Part shown: piece by piece, positions 5,399 to 6,126 of the stretch | Position numbering within the stretch: position 1 is the first letter of the stretch | Layout of the letters: each line of letters starts with the position of its first letter | Assembly (NCBI GenBank): GCA_031266295.1 | Contig: JAISBH010000004.1 | Span: 1-6,126, forward strand | Length of the DNA stretch: 6,126 bases | Source of the DNA: Oscillospiraceae bacterium | Lineage (GTDB): Bacteria; Bacillota; Clostridia; Christensenellales; Aristaeellaceae | Direction of reading: 5' to 3' | Translations under genes and position numbers: made by a program | Notes under the pieces: generated by a model | What the model saw: the letters and a program-made list of their open reading frames with translations, nothing else | Database searches by the model: none | Told to the model about the DNA's origin: nothing

Positions 5399-6031
5399 AT
5401 GCGGATAATCGAACCGTCGTTTACCATATTGACCGACGTCAATGAGGCGGAAATCGTGCGCCGCATTGAGCGAGCGGCTCGAGTGTGCTACAAGAGCGAG
5501 GATATGATAACGGACGACTCCGCGCCTGACTTCGTGCGCAGGATAATCAAGAGCGGGCACGAATCCGTAATTGAGCATGAATCCGTCTCCGTGCTGGTCG
5601 TCTGCGACCGTGGGGTGTCGCATGAATGGGTTCGTCACCGCATCGCCAGCTACTCACAGGAGAGCACGCGGTACTGCAACTACGGCAAGGATAAGTTCGG
5701 CGGCGAGATCGCGTTCATAAAGCCGCGCTTCTGGAACGAGGACGGCGAGCAGTACCGTATATGGCTGGACGCTATGCGCAAGGCTGAGGATGCTTACCTT
5801 GCCCTGCTTCGGTTGGGCGCATCCCCCCAGCAGGCGCGCGGCGTGCTGCCCAACAGCCTCAAGACCGAGCTGGTCGTGACGATGAACCTGCGCGAGTGGC
5901 GGCATTTTTTCCGGCTGCGTGTGGATAAGTCAGCACATCCGCAGATGCGGGAACTGGCAAAGCCGATGCTTGCTGAATTCAAACGGCTGCTGCCGTGCGT
6001 GTTCGGAGATATATTCCCGGCTGTCGGATGA
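5399..6031 (+). CDS. thyX: Flavin-dependent thymidylate synthase ThyX
   Basis: ThyX methylates dUMP to dTMP using FAD, NADPH and methylene-tetrahydrofolate, and replaces the unrelated ThyA in many bacteria. The 210-residue protein carries the signature RHRxxSxxxxSxR as R79-H-R ... S84 ... S89-x-R91 (RHRIASYSQESTR), which binds FAD and dUMP. Further family landmarks are HESVIEHESVSV (54-65), QARGVLPNSLKTELVVTMNL (145-164) with R147, and REWRHFFRLR (165-174), whose closing arginines bind dUMP in known structures. The length is normal. GGGAGGGG (5383-5390) lies 8 nt before the ATG, and the gene starts 3 nt after the HAD phosphatase stop, so the two are probably one transcript. With dcd upstream it completes a route from dCTP to dTMP. 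No thyA is in the window. Confidence 0.97.
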   Translation: MRIIEPSFTILTDVNEAEIVRRIERAARVCYKSEDMITDDSAPDFVRRIIKSGHESVIEHESVSVLVVCDRGVSHEWVRHRIASYSQESTRYCNYGKDKFGGEIAFIKPRFWNEDGEQYRIWLDAMRKAEDAYLALLRLGASPQQARGVLPNSLKTELVVTMNLREWRHFFRLRVDKSAHPQMRELAKPMLAEFKRLLPCVFGDIFPAVG

Positions 6032-6034
6032 TCA

Positions 6035-6126
6035 ATGAGGTTAGGGCTGGGTGAGGGCGACGTGAGGGTGTGCTTCGACCGGCCGCCCATTTCCGATAGT
6101 CTGCTCCGGAACGCAACCGGTTCCTT
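6035..6126 (+). CDS. Possible start of an unidentified gene, cut by the right edge
   Basis: After the thyX stop only one forward frame stays open to the window end. It starts at ATG 6035 (MRLGLGEGDVRVCFDRPPIS and about ten more residues) or at GTG 6062, which has GAGGG a few bases upstream. I do not recognise the protein, and 92 nt is too little to separate a gene from an open frame that occurs by chance in GC-rich DNA. Nothing else is visible in this tail. Confidence 0.2.
   Translation, partial: MRLGLGEGDVRVCFDRPPISDSLLRNATGS

Noticed and set aside
4904..5638. A 244-codon minus-strand open frame across the HAD gene and thyX
   Set aside because: It is antisense to two genes with intact family motifs, has no family motif of its own, and fits a codon-bias shadow.
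6108..6126. GGAAC/GTTCC stem followed by TT at the right edge as a terminator
   Set aside because: The stem is only 5 bp and the sequence ends after two T, so a T-run cannot be seen.
1..6126. A novel defence, mobile or CRISPR-like system
   Set aside because: Every gene with a clear call belongs to a known housekeeping family, with no transposase, integrase, direct repeat array or clustered unknown genes.

Overview
The window is ordinary GC-rich bacterial chromosome, with all recognisable genes on the + strand and tightly packed. The best lineage guess is a high-GC member of the Firmicutes (Clostridia-like). This rests on the order yabN/mazG, then HU, then rqcP (yabO), which is typical of Firmicutes, and on a dCTP deaminase and a NagD-type HAD phosphatase that resemble the forms I know from Clostridia and Bacteroides. 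The placement is inference; no rRNA or other decisive marker is present. No insertion sequence, tRNA, rRNA, CRISPR array, phage gene or defence system is visible.

Layout. (1) Positions 1-2050: the 3' part of a YabN/MazG nucleotide pyrophosphohydrolase, cut by the left edge, overlaps by 4 nt a membrane-anchored family 2 glycosyltransferase. (2) Positions 2051-2198: the largest gap, AT-rich, with a good sigma-70-type promoter and an A-tract upstream of it. (3) Positions 2199-4481: an apparent operon of HU, rqcP, an ispD-ispF fusion and dcd, with gaps of 11 and 0 nt and then a 20-nt overlap. All four genes start with GTG or TTG. (4) Positions 4482-4582: a short gap full of inverted repeats. (5) Positions 4583-6031: a NagD-like HAD phosphatase and thyX, separated by 3 nt. 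(6) Positions 6032-6126: a short tail with a possible start of a further gene that cannot be identified.

How the genes work together. Dcd, with or without a separate dUTPase, and ThyX are consecutive steps from dCTP to dTMP. The MazG protein is a nucleotide-pool cleaning enzyme. The HAD phosphatase between dcd and thyX may act on a nucleotide, but this is unproven. IspDF supplies two consecutive steps of the MEP isoprenoid pathway. The glycosyltransferase resembles enzymes that use polyprenyl-phosphate, which are products of isoprenoid synthesis. RqcP serves ribosome-associated quality control and HU organises the nucleoid. This is a housekeeping neighbourhood. I found no convincing new system; the points worth checking are local: gene order, the fusion, start codons, the deaminase subtype, and RNA structure in the dcd-HAD gap.
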